From assembly GCA_958402075.1 (NCBI GenBank), contig CATXSD010000099.1:1-9616 (forward strand): a stretch of 9,616 bases of DNA, written 5' to 3'. This stretch comes from Mediterranea massiliensis. GTDB lineage: Bacteria; Bacteroidota; Bacteroidia; Bacteroidales; Bacteroidaceae. Position 1 is the stretch's first letter, and each line of letters opens with the position of its first letter. A program made the position numbers and the translations under genes. Under the pieces are notes generated by a model, which saw only the letters and a program-made list of their open reading frames with translations, did not search any database and was not told the DNA's origin. This document shows, piece by piece, positions 1 through 6,369 of the stretch.

Positions 1-274
1 ACCCGCAATGACATGGATCCCCCATCGAGTGCGGGATGACAGAAGGAATCCGCAACCGGACACACCATGGTGTGTCCCTACATGGTGTTCGTTGTCCCCT
101 GTCATCCCGGCCTTGAGCCGGGATCCAGTACCCATCCGCAATGACATGAATCCCGCATCGAGTGCGGGATGACAGAAGGAACCCGCAACGACATGGATCC
201 CGCATCCAGTGCGGGATGACAAAAGGAACCCGCAACGACATGGATCCCGCATCCAGTGCGGGATGACAGAAGTT
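1..274. repeat. Cluster of 47-bp intergenic palindromic repeat units
   Basis: Four copies of a unit of about 47 bp begin at 1, 134, 181 and 228; the last three are strictly tandem. Each carries an inverted repeat with arms ATCCCGCA and TGCGGGAT around a 5-nt loop, at 17-37 (one arm mismatch), 150-170, 197-217 and 244-264. Between the first and second copies (48-133) lies a fifth member in the opposite orientation, with arms ATCCCGGC/GCCGGGAT at 104-124, and a perfect 14-bp palindrome at 61-74 (CACACCATGGTGTG). Loop and flank sequence show that both orientations belong to one family, with core GTCATCCCG...CGGGATCCA. The hairpins lack a T-tract, so they are not obvious intrinsic terminators. 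Such palindromic repeats are common between genes in many bacteria; no function is claimed. Confidence 0.85.
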
Positions 275-281
275 TACCTCG

Positions 282-347
282 CTTAAACCGTTCCTTTGCC
301 CTGTTTAAACCCTCCCTTTGCCCTGCTTAAACCGCTCGTTTAGGCTG
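282..347. repeat. Degenerate 22-bp tandem repeat, three units
   Basis: Three consecutive 22-bp units start at 282, 304 and 326. The first two share the core TTAAACC followed by CCTTTGCCCTG; the third keeps CTTAAACCG but diverges in its second half. A partial fourth unit (GGCAAACCGCCC) may follow at 348. No open frame or promoter accompanies them. The CCTTTGCCC core resembles the right half of a Bacteroides -7 element but lacks the TA. Confidence 0.6.
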
Positions 348-369
348 GGCAAACCGCCCAAATAACGAT

Positions 370-475
370 AGTAAATAGTAAATATTAAATGAAGAATGAA
401 GAATGATACTAACCACTAACCGCTAACCGTTAACCGCTAATTTAACTTTCCCTCCGCCCACGCTCACCGCTCACC
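370..475. repeat. Heptamer (7-bp periodic) intergenic array, left spacer
   Basis: From 370 the sequence reads in 7-bp steps: AGTAAAT twice, ATTAAAT, GAAGAAT twice (391-404), a 3-nt break, then ACTAACC twice, GCTAACC, GTTAACC and GCTAATT to 442. GCTCACC occurs twice more at 462-475. The final GTTAACCGCTAATTTAA (429-445) recurs exactly at 3609-3625 and, inverted, at 2864-2880. The array abuts the 3' end of the minus-strand DUF3987 gene. Periodicity is seen directly; function is unknown. Confidence 0.75.
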
Positions 476-501
476 CTGCCCCCCTCCCCGACCGATACCG
501 C

Positions 502-2850
502 CTACAACCGTCTGTAGCGCTTCCCGTCGCGCCCCAGCAGGCCGCGATCCACCGCCCTTTTGAGCAGTCGGCGCATGGTCGATTCCGGCAGTCCCTGGCG
601 TTCCGCCTCCGCCGCCAGCTCCGAGTAGGTGAACGTCGATGCCATGGACTCCACCACCGGCCTCAGGCGGGCAAACGCCTTCAGCGGCTTCACCTTCTCC
701 TCGTGTCCCGGCAGCGACGAGCTCAGCAGCAGCGCATGCTCCAGCAGCACCGCCGACATCGCCAGCGCCGCGTCCAGGTCCTCGTCCAGGCAGTAGCGGT
801 CGTCCATGGCCCACAGCTCGTCCTCCGCCTTGCGCAGGGCCGTCATCACCGCCACCATGCGGATGGCTATCAGCCCCATGCGCAGCACCGACGACGCCAT
901 GCGCTCACCCCCTTCGGCCACCACCTCCTGCAGCTTGCGGTCGAAGAAGTCCGAGTGCCGCCGCCACTGCTCCGGCGTCAGCCTCACGTCCGTGCGCCGT
1001 CCCTTCATCATCTCGTGCATGTGCAGCACGTCCTTGCCCAGCTCCGTGAAGTAGCGCCGCAGGTCCGGCGTGTCCTCCCCACCGTTGGCCGGGCGCCACA
1101 CGTACTGCGGCTGCACCTGGTAGAACACGAAGCGGCTGAAGAGCCCGTCCTCCGTGTTGTGTACCAGCGACACCAGCTGCATCGGCGTGCCCGTCATGCA
1201 GATGGACAGCATCGGATAGTGGATGAAGATGGGCTTCCCGTCCTGCTTGAACGACGAGCTGATGGGTTCGTGGTGGAAGCAGGCGCGCAGCACGTCGTCC
1301 TGCCGTCCGTAGTCCTGCCCGATGGCCGCCGCCAGCGCGTCGATCTCCGAGGTGTGCAGGATGCCGCTCACCCCACCGTTCGCCGCCAGCTGCCGGTAGA
1401 GCATCGACTTCGACGTGTTGGGCGAAATCAGGAAGTACACCCGTTCCGGTTCCTTCGGCCGCGGCTCCGCCTTCTCGCCCTTCCGTCCCTTGCGCATGCG
1501 TTCGCTGAAGTCCTCGTTCCACTGTTGCAGCCGTGCCTCGTAGGCCGCCTGCTCCTCCTCGCCCTGGGCCACGTAGCGGTCGTGCAGCGGGTGCGACAGG
1601 TAGGACACCTGCGTCACGATGCCCTTGCCCGTGCCCGCCGGTGCCACTACGGCCAGGTAGAAGTGCGGGCGCATGTCGTGGCGGTCGTAGCGGAAGTGTA
1701 CGTCCGGCAGGCAGGCGCTGAGGTGTACCAGCATGGAGAGCAGCACCATGTCGCGTTCGCGCCGGTCCTGTGCCACCTTCACCCCCTGCTGCAGCAGGCG
1801 CGGCAGCGTGTCAAAGATGGCGTCGTCAAAGTGTGGCAGCGCCGCCCGCAGCCTTTCATTATTTTCGGACAAGTCCAGCTCCAGGTCGCGGTCGTCGCCT
1901 CCCGCCGGGGCGCCCGAGGGTGAGCGTTGAGCCTTGGGCGCAACCGGCTCCGCGGCGGGTGTCGGTGTCTTCCGGCTAATATACTGATACCCAGCCCACA
2001 GGCTGCTCCGTATCTCGCCCGCGTCCAGCGAGGCGTCCGCCAGCTGCTTCACCGCCAGCTCCGCCAGTTCCTCCAGCTCCTTTGCCGAAAGATTCTTACA
2101 CCGTGCCGTCCGTCCCAGCTTCAGCAGCAGCTCGTGGCGGTGTCCCTTCTCGAATCCGTTCTGCTGCACGAAGTAGTCCAGCAGCCCCTGCAGCATCCCG
2201 CTGCCTTCGCCCTGCGGCGTAGCGTCCGTCCCATCGGCCTCCGGTTGCCGGGTGCGTGCCGCCTCCCGCCGGTCCTCGTCCGTCTCCAGTCCGCGCCACG
2301 CCATCATCCGTGCCCCGTAGTTCACGTACAGCTCCTCGTCGTGGGCCGCGCTGCACAGCCGTCCCACGTTGCGGCACGCCTCGTCCACGCGGCATCCCGT
2401 GCGCTGTTCCATCCATCGTCCCACGACGCGGTACGCCCGCAGGTACTCCTCCGTGTTCGTCACGTCCACGCGGATCACCGCCTTCACCCCCTGTCCCGAG
2501 ATGGACGTCCAGGCCAGCACCACGCAGTCCGTCATGCGCAGCCGTTCCAGCAGTTGCGTGCGTGCCGGTCCCACGTCGTCCCAGTCGAACATCATCAGCC
2601 CCGTCAGGCGTTTCAGGTCCTTCTCCTGCCTTCCGCCCTCGAAGACCCCTGCCATCGTCGCCGCCGGCAGCGTCCGTTTCACCCGTGCCGCCTCCTCTTC
2701 GCGGCCTTCCGTCATCAGCCTCCGGTACTCGTCCGTCAGCCGTTTCACCTCCCCGTTCGTGCGAGTCCATTCCACGAATCGGGCTACTGTCATCTCCATC
2801 GGTTCCTTGTCGTACAAATTGCGGAACCCCGAAATCATTGTTGTTTCCAT
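502..2850 (-). CDS. VirE_N-like / DUF3987 family ATPase (primase-helicase-like), 782 aa
   Basis: The N-terminal region (about 1-190) resembles the BT4734/BF3469-type VirE_N domain, with an acidic FDWDD at 88-92, an SISGQGVK segment at 116-123 and RLCSAAHD at 164-171. This layout recalls primase-polymerase folds. A linker rich in Pro, Ala and charged residues (about 295-325) leads to a DUF3987 P-loop domain: Walker A APAGTGKG at 403-410, a Walker-B-like HTSEIDAL at 499-506, a sensor-like MTGTP at 552-556 and SRFVFY at 572-577. The last 45 residues look like a winged helix. The start at 2850 is the first ATG of the open frame; the ATG four codons in is an alternative. No Shine-Dalgarno is visible. 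Third positions are strongly G/C, unlike the AT-rich glycan genes to the right. The role is presumably nucleic-acid handling and may derive from a mobile element; its reason for sitting beside a glycan locus is unknown. Family call is confident, biochemical function is not. Confidence 0.85.
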   Translation of the reverse strand: METTMISGFRNLYDKEPMEMTVARFVEWTRTNGEVKRLTDEYRRLMTEGREEEAARVKRTLPAATMAGVFEGGRQEKDLKRLTGLMMFDWDDVGPARTQLLERLRMTDCVVLAWTSISGQGVKAVIRVDVTNTEEYLRAYRVVGRWMEQRTGCRVDEACRNVGRLCSAAHDEELYVNYGARMMAWRGLETDEDRREAARTRQPEADGTDATPQGEGSGMLQGLLDYFVQQNGFEKGHRHELLLKLGRTARCKNLSAKELEELAELAVKQLADASLDAGEIRSSLWAGYQYISRKTPTPAAEPVAPKAQRSPSGAPAGGDDRDLELDLSENNERLRAALPHFDDAIFDTLPRLLQQGVKVAQDRRERDMVLLSMLVHLSACLPDVHFRYDRHDMRPHFYLAVVAPAGTGKGIVTQVSYLSHPLHDRYVAQGEEEQAAYEARLQQWNEDFSERMRKGRKGEKAEPRPKEPERVYFLISPNTSKSMLYRQLAANGGVSGILHTSEIDALAAAIGQDYGRQDDVLRACFHHEPISSSFKQDGKPIFIHYPMLSICMTGTPMQLVSLVHNTEDGLFSRFVFYQVQPQYVWRPANGGEDTPDLRRYFTELGKDVLHMHEMMKGRRTDVRLTPEQWRRHSDFFDRKLQEVVAEGGERMASSVLRMGLIAIRMVAVMTALRKAEDELWAMDDRYCLDEDLDAALAMSAVLLEHALLLSSSLPGHEEKVKPLKAFARLRPVVESMASTFTYSELAAEAERQGLPESTMRRLLKRAVDRGLLGRDGKRYRRL

Positions 2851-2863
2851 TTTTTGTAAAATA

Positions 2864-2880
2864 TTAAATTAGCGGTTAAC
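2864..2880 (-). repeat. Inverted copy of the shared 17-mer upstream of the DUF3987 gene
   Basis: Read on the minus strand this is GTTAACCGCTAATTTAA, identical to 429-445 and 3609-3625 on the plus strand. It ends 13 bases before the DUF3987 start codon, so it may lie in that gene's promoter or 5' leader. On this strand it is preceded by ACTTACT, in the same 7-bp register as the other copies. Confidence 0.8.
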
Positions 2881-2901
2881 AGTAAGTAGCTTGCCCCATT
2901 T

Positions 2902-2978
2902 ATCATTAACCATATATCATCAATCATTAACCATTAATTATTTATCATTAATCATTAACCATTTACCATTGATCATTA
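2902..2978. repeat. Eleven-unit heptamer array in the divergent spacer
   Basis: Eleven consecutive 7-bp units run from 2902 to 2978, with approximate consensus A(T/C)CATTA. ATCATTA occurs at 2902, 2923, 2944, 2951 and 2972, and ACCATTA-type units lie between. The array is the main content of the 306-nt spacer between the minus-strand DUF3987 gene and the plus-strand small ORF. The rest of the spacer holds the inverted 17-mer, an 11-nt palindrome CTTTGACAAAG (2987-2997), a pyrimidine-rich stretch and a weak -7-like element. The 7-bp register is visible directly; function is unknown. Confidence 0.8.
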
Positions 2979-3121
2979 TTTCTTTTCTTTGACAAAGTTC
3001 CCTCTTTTTTCCCACCCCCGCAAATCCCTTTCAACGCCTTTCACCCCCGCCACAAATGCCTGTAGCCTCATTTTTCTCTCGATTTCCCCGTCGAAAATAA
3101 ATTTCATTTTCCAAGAATCCG

Positions 3122-3129
3122 TATATTCG
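3122..3129 (+). promoter_or_regulatory. Possible -7 element for the small ORF
   Basis: TATATTCG differs by one base from the Bacteroides -7 consensus TAnnTTTG and lies 27 nt before the ATG at 3157, a plausible distance. A TTTC at 3102-3105 could be a poor -33 element. Weak and based on motif matching only. Confidence 0.3.
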
Positions 3130-3156
3130 CGCCGTTTAACTTAAAACAATGTAATA

Positions 3157-3416
3157 ATGAAAAAAATTTCAAGGTCGAAGTATGGATCGACGGTAAGCCC
3201 TTCCATACCCTTCACGGAGAAGTAACCCACGTCCGCAACCGCCGTCTGGCCCTCACCCTGGTGTTCCGCGACCTCCTGCGCGGCCTCTATCCTCCCGGCG
3301 ACCGTCAGGCCAGCAACGAGGAACTGCGTACCCTCCTCACCCTGCGCACCCTCGCCAACATCCTGGAGCGTCACTTCCGCCACCAGCAGGCGCTGAAGCG
3401 CGGCGAGGAACTGTAA
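3157..3416 (+). CDS. Small basic protein ORF (86 aa if repaired), start codon out of frame at an A7 tract
   Basis: From 3165 to the TAA at 3414-3416 an open frame with strong G/C third-position bias encodes a Leu- and Arg-rich protein. It begins NFKVEVWIDGKPF, includes LALTLVFRDLLRGLYP, and ends in a charged helical stretch (about 60-86). The frame has no ATG, GTG or TTG between its upstream stop at 3063 and GTG at 3261. The only sensible start, ATG 3157-3159, is followed by seven A's and reads out of frame, stopping after 22 codons at 3225. One extra A, or a -1 slip on the A-run, gives MKKNFKVEVW and 86 residues. The overall length is exactly one base short of 87 codons. It is divergent from the DUF3987 gene and shares its GC-rich codon use, suggesting a common module. 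I do not recognise the family; it does not look like DUF4248 or HU. It could be a pseudogene, a slippage-controlled gene or a base-call error. Confidence 0.55.
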
Positions 3417-3432
3417 CCGACCCTCCGCCGTC

Positions 3433-3572
3433 TGTCATGCTGAGCGGAACGAAGTGCAGCCGAAGCATCTCATCCCTGTCATGCTGCCCCCCTTCCGGTT
3501 ACCAAGTCATCCCGGCCTCGAGCCGGGATCCACTCCCCCCCCTTGTCATCCCGAGCCCAGTCGAGGGATCTC
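3433..3572. repeat. Right-hand copies of the palindromic intergenic repeat family
   Basis: Three related elements follow the small ORF: TGTCATGCTGAGCG... ending GAAGCATCTC (about 3433-3471), a clean hairpin with arms ATCCCGGC/GCCGGGAT at 3509-3529, and a degenerate GTCATCCCGAG...GAGGGATCTC at about 3545-3572. The middle one nearly duplicates 101-128, differing in the loop. No T-tract follows any of them. The spacer 3417-3801 contains no convincing gene; it holds these repeats, a heptamer array, the operon promoter and the leader. Confidence 0.75.
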
Positions 3573-3587
3573 CTAATGACTAATGAA

Positions 3588-3705
3588 GCTCACCGCTTAC
3601 CACTCACCGTTAACCGCTAATTTAATTTTCAATTATCAATTCTCAATTTTCAATTAACGAAATTGACCATTAAAAAAATTCTTCATTCTTCATTCTTCAT
3701 TCTTC
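3588..3705. repeat. Heptamer array upstream of the flippase operon
   Basis: The first block is GCTCACC, GCTTACC, ACTCACC, GTTAACC, GCTAATT (3588-3622). After a 3-nt break come TTTTCAA, TTATCAA, TTCTCAA, TTTTCAA (3626-3653), and after a less regular stretch four perfect ATTCTTC copies (3678-3705). GTTAACCGCTAATTTAA is at 3609-3625. The reverse complement of ATTCTTC, GAAGAAT, is the heptamer at 391-404. The last copy ends 9 bases before the -7 element of the operon. Confidence 0.8.
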
Positions 3706-3714
3706 ATTTATTTG

Positions 3715-3722
3715 TACCTTTG
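3715..3722 (+). promoter_or_regulatory. Bacteroides-type -7 promoter element of the polysaccharide operon
   Basis: TACCTTTG matches the Bacteroides -7 consensus TAnnTTTG exactly and is followed by GCCCC, as in many Bacteroides promoters. A -33 TTTG/TTG at the usual 19-21 bp upstream is not clear; that place is occupied by the ATTCTTC repeats. Transcription would start around 3728-3731, leaving a leader of roughly 70 nt before the flippase ATG. Confidence 0.6.
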
Positions 3723-3746
3723 CCCCGTCAAACAAACAATTCTTCG

Positions 3747-3781
3747 GTTCGTCTCCCCCGAAAGCGTTGGGAGGGGCGAAC
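3747..3781 (+). promoter_or_regulatory. Stable hairpin in the 5' leader of the flippase operon
   Basis: Arms 3747-3759 and 3769-3781 can pair at 12 of 13 positions (two G-U, one C-A mismatch) around a 9-nt loop (GAAAGCGTT). The hairpin lies between the -7 element and the start codon and has no following T-tract, so it is not a typical terminator. It may stabilise the mRNA or act in attenuation or antitermination; that is inference. Confidence 0.5.
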
Positions 3782-3801
3782 GCGTAGCGTACCCAAACAC
3801 A

Positions 3802-5337
3802 ATGTCCTCAACCGCCAACCGCGTCATCAAGAACACCGGTTTCCTTTACGCCAAGATGGGTATAACGATGTTTATTTCGTTGTACACCACTCGTCTCATT
3901 CTGAATTCCCTCGGTGCATCCGACTTTGGTATCTTCAACATCGTAGGTGGAGCCATCGCCATGCTTGGCTTCCTCAATGGCGCTATGGCCAGCGCCACCC
4001 AGCGCTTCATGTCTTACAGCGAAGGTGAAGGGAACAAAGAAAAGCAGAAAAGCATCTTCAACGTCAGCTTTGTCCTCCATTTAGTAATCTCCTTTGTGGT
4101 AGGCATCGCCCTGCTCATTGCCGGCTACTTCTTCTTCAACGGCATTCTGAACATCCCCGACGATCGTATCTTCGCTGCTAAAGTAGTGTATGGCAGTCTG
4201 ATTGTCAGCACCATGTTCACCGTGATGACCGTTCCCTACGATGCCGCCATGAATGCCCACGAGAACATGAAGTATTATGCCATAGTGGGTGTCTTTGAAT
4301 CTTTTCTAAAATTGGGGGTTGCCTTTGCCTGTGTCTATACCACTTTCGACAAACTGATTGTCTATGGTTCCCTGATGGCCTGCATTCCCTTGATTACCTT
4401 AACCATCATGCGTGTGTATTGTCACAGGCATTATGAAGAATGCGTGATTGCTCCACGTACTTATTGGAACAAGGGATTGATGCAGGAAATGACTTCGTTT
4501 GCGGGATGGAACTTCATGGGCTCTGCAGTAAGTATGATTAGTGCATACGGACAAGGAATCATTCTGAACCATTTCTTTGGGACCATATTAAATGCAGCCC
4601 AAGGAATTGCTTTGCAAATCAATGGGCAGCTACAAACCCTTTCGTCAAACATGTTGAAAGCTGTAAATCCCATTTTAGGAAAAAGTGCCGGAGCTCAAGA
4701 CACACACATGCTTATCAAAGCTACTACGTTTGGAGCTAAATATGCGTCCGCCCTCTATTCACTTATTGCAATTCCTATATTTATTGAAGCACCATATATA
4801 CTTAAACTTTGGCTTCAAAACATACCTGAATGGACCATTATTTTTGTACGATTTCAGTTATTAAGGACATTTATTGAATTCCAATTTACGACCCTCCCCA
4901 GTTCAATAGCCGCTACAGGAAAAATAAAAAAATATAGTTTTTGTAGTAGCTTATCCAATCTTTTACAATTGCCAGCTATATATATTTTTTTCAGGTTGGG
5001 TTTTCCTCCCTACTTTATGTATATTGCCACCATCCTGTTTGGGAACTTAATTGTATATGCTTTTGCTTTACATTTTGCTAAAAAGAATTATTCTCTCTCA
5101 CCTACAGTATATTTCAGAGAGGTATTGATACCACTATATATTACCACAATGATTACTATTGTCATTCTTTATGTGATAAAACAATTCATCGACACATCCC
5201 ATATAATTAATTTAATAGCACTCATCATACTTTCTGTCTTCACATATTGTTTTGTATTTATTACTCTTAGTTCAAAAGAAGAAAAATCAAATCTTCTGCA
5301 ACTTATTACGTACCTCAAAAAACGGATCAAAAAATGA
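3802..5337 (+). CDS. Wzx-type oligosaccharide flippase (MOP/MATE superfamily), 511 aa
   Basis: Predicted polytopic inner-membrane protein with many hydrophobic segments spread over its whole length, such as VISFVVGIALLIAGYFFF and LIALIILSVFTYCFVFITL. The N-terminus RVIKNTGFLYAKMGITMFISLYTTRLIL followed by LGASDFGIFNIVGGAIAML is typical of polysaccharide-biosynthesis flippases, and about 510 aa is a usual family length. The expected role is to move lipid-linked oligosaccharide from the cytoplasmic to the periplasmic face. I chose ATG 3802 because the longer TTG-started frame from 3712 would overlap the promoter and leader hairpin. The stop overlaps the next start (ATGA at 5334-5337), indicating translational coupling. 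The 5' third uses more G/C-ending codons than the AT-rich remainder, suggesting a recombination junction inside the gene. Substrate cannot be read from sequence. Confidence 0.9.
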   Translation: MSSTANRVIKNTGFLYAKMGITMFISLYTTRLILNSLGASDFGIFNIVGGAIAMLGFLNGAMASATQRFMSYSEGEGNKEKQKSIFNVSFVLHLVISFVVGIALLIAGYFFFNGILNIPDDRIFAAKVVYGSLIVSTMFTVMTVPYDAAMNAHENMKYYAIVGVFESFLKLGVAFACVYTTFDKLIVYGSLMACIPLITLTIMRVYCHRHYEECVIAPRTYWNKGLMQEMTSFAGWNFMGSAVSMISAYGQGIILNHFFGTILNAAQGIALQINGQLQTLSSNMLKAVNPILGKSAGAQDTHMLIKATTFGAKYASALYSLIAIPIFIEAPYILKLWLQNIPEWTIIFVRFQLLRTFIEFQFTTLPSSIAATGKIKKYSFCSSLSNLLQLPAIYIFFRLGFPPYFMYIATILFGNLIVYAFALHFAKKNYSLSPTVYFREVLIPLYITTMITIVILYVIKQFIDTSHIINLIALIILSVFTYCFVFITLSSKEEKSNLLQLITYLKKRIKK

Positions 5338-6350
5338 TATCAGTCGTCATTCCTTTATACAACAAGGCCCATACCATCGTAAATACACTGAATACGGTAT
5401 TTGCCCAGACCTTTCAAGACTTTGAAGTAGTTATCGTAAACGATGGTTCTACCGACAAGGGTGTAGAAGTTATCCAACAGCACTTTGGTGATACAAGAAT
5501 CAGAATCATCCATCAAAAAAATGCAGGCGTTAGTGCTGCAAGAAATAGAGGTGTTGATGAATCAAATGGAGAATGGATTGCTTTTTTAGATGCGGACGAT
5601 GAATGGATGCCTACCTATCTCGAAACGATGCAGTCAGCGCTCGAAAAATATCCTTTAGCTGATATGGTTGGTTGTGCCAGTTACCATAAAGATATGAATT
5701 CTGGCAGGGTTTCCTCTAATGCTTTAATTGACAAGTATTATAATAAAATTGAGCCCATCAACTATTTTATGAACCCTGATAGAATGACCCACATCGGGGC
5801 ATCGGTCATAAAGAAACAAGCTTTTTTGCAAGCTGGTGGATTTGACACAAATATAAGTATGAATGAAGACCTGTTATTACAAGGTAAAATAGCAATGAAC
5901 GGCTTATTCATTTATGTTGGAGATGTATTGCATGTCTATGTAGGCGGAGTAAAAGGACAAGCAACAAGTGTGAAAGGAAAAGAATTAAAAAAATGCAAGG
6001 ATTCGATAGTTGTAATAAATCAGCTCTTTAATCTCTACATATCAACAAACAGCAAAAACAAATTAGTACCCATTGCTCTTAAATATAGGCTTCGACATTT
6101 TTTACTACACATGTTAAAGAGGAACCAATATGACATGATTCAACAATGCCTTGACACCTTAGATGAGCCTATTAAAAAAGACCTATATTCATTGGCATGG
6201 ATTACCCATAAAAGCCTTAGAAGCATGTTCATTTCATATCTCTATTTCACCAAAATAATATGGCGTCTACATCGTTTTCCTGTTGCAGGACAAAAGTCCA
6301 AATACAACGAAGAATTTGTAAACATCTATAGAAGCATAAGAAAGAATTAA
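5334..6350 (+). CDS. GT2 family glycosyltransferase, 338 aa
   Basis: A GT-A fold family 2 transferase is clear from the N-terminus: ISVVIPLYNK at 2-11, VIVNDGSTD at 33-41 for nucleotide binding, AGVSAARNRG at 64-73, and LDADDEW at 85-91 with the metal-binding DxD-type motif. NEDLLL at 177-182 supplies a likely catalytic-base region. The C-terminal 120 residues are less conserved, basic and partly hydrophobic, perhaps helping membrane association. It would transfer a sugar from a nucleotide-sugar donor to the growing lipid-linked glycan in the cytoplasm; donor and linkage cannot be assigned. It starts inside the flippase stop codon, so the two are coupled. Confidence 0.92.
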   Translation: MISVVIPLYNKAHTIVNTLNTVFAQTFQDFEVVIVNDGSTDKGVEVIQQHFGDTRIRIIHQKNAGVSAARNRGVDESNGEWIAFLDADDEWMPTYLETMQSALEKYPLADMVGCASYHKDMNSGRVSSNALIDKYYNKIEPINYFMNPDRMTHIGASVIKKQAFLQAGGFDTNISMNEDLLLQGKIAMNGLFIYVGDVLHVYVGGVKGQATSVKGKELKKCKDSIVVINQLFNLYISTNSKNKLVPIALKYRLRHFLLHMLKRNQYDMIQQCLDTLDEPIKKDLYSLAWITHKSLRSMFISYLYFTKIIWRLHRFPVAGQKSKYNEEFVNIYRSIRKN

Positions 6351-6369
6351 CGATTTGATCTTTTTAATT

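Noticed and set aside
104..124. Palindromes as intrinsic terminators of the DUF3987 gene
   Set aside because: No T-tract follows on either strand, and the same element occurs in many positions as a dispersed repeat.
1..274. CRISPR array
   Set aside because: The units are contiguous near-identical 47-mers with no variable spacers, and no cas genes are present.
291..323. Two CCTTTGCCC motifs as promoters
   Set aside because: They lack the TA of TAnnTTTG, lie in a tandem repeat and face the 3' end of a convergent gene.
703..2859. Long plus-strand open frames (703-1923 and 1927-2859) opposite the DUF3987 gene
   Set aside because: They lie in one frame antisense to a well-supported gene, are Arg/His/Val/Gln-rich without any domain, and arise from its strong third-position GC bias.
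3157..3225. 22-aa ORF from ATG 3157 as the real product
   Set aside because: It uses the wrong frame of a clearly biased coding stretch; the coding signal lies in the -1 frame to 3416.
3141..3383. 80-aa minus-strand frame opposite the small ORF
   Set aside because: Shadow of the GC-biased plus-strand frame; its N-terminal part is translated from AT-rich spacer on the other strand and shows no family features.
3712..3801. Extended flippase start at TTG 3712
   Set aside because: It would place coding sequence over the -7 element and leader hairpin; the family-like N-terminus begins at ATG 3802.
3417..3801. Invertible promoter as in B. fragilis capsule loci
   Set aside because: I found no pair of inverted repeats flanking the -7 element beyond the local leader hairpin, and no recombinase gene nearby.
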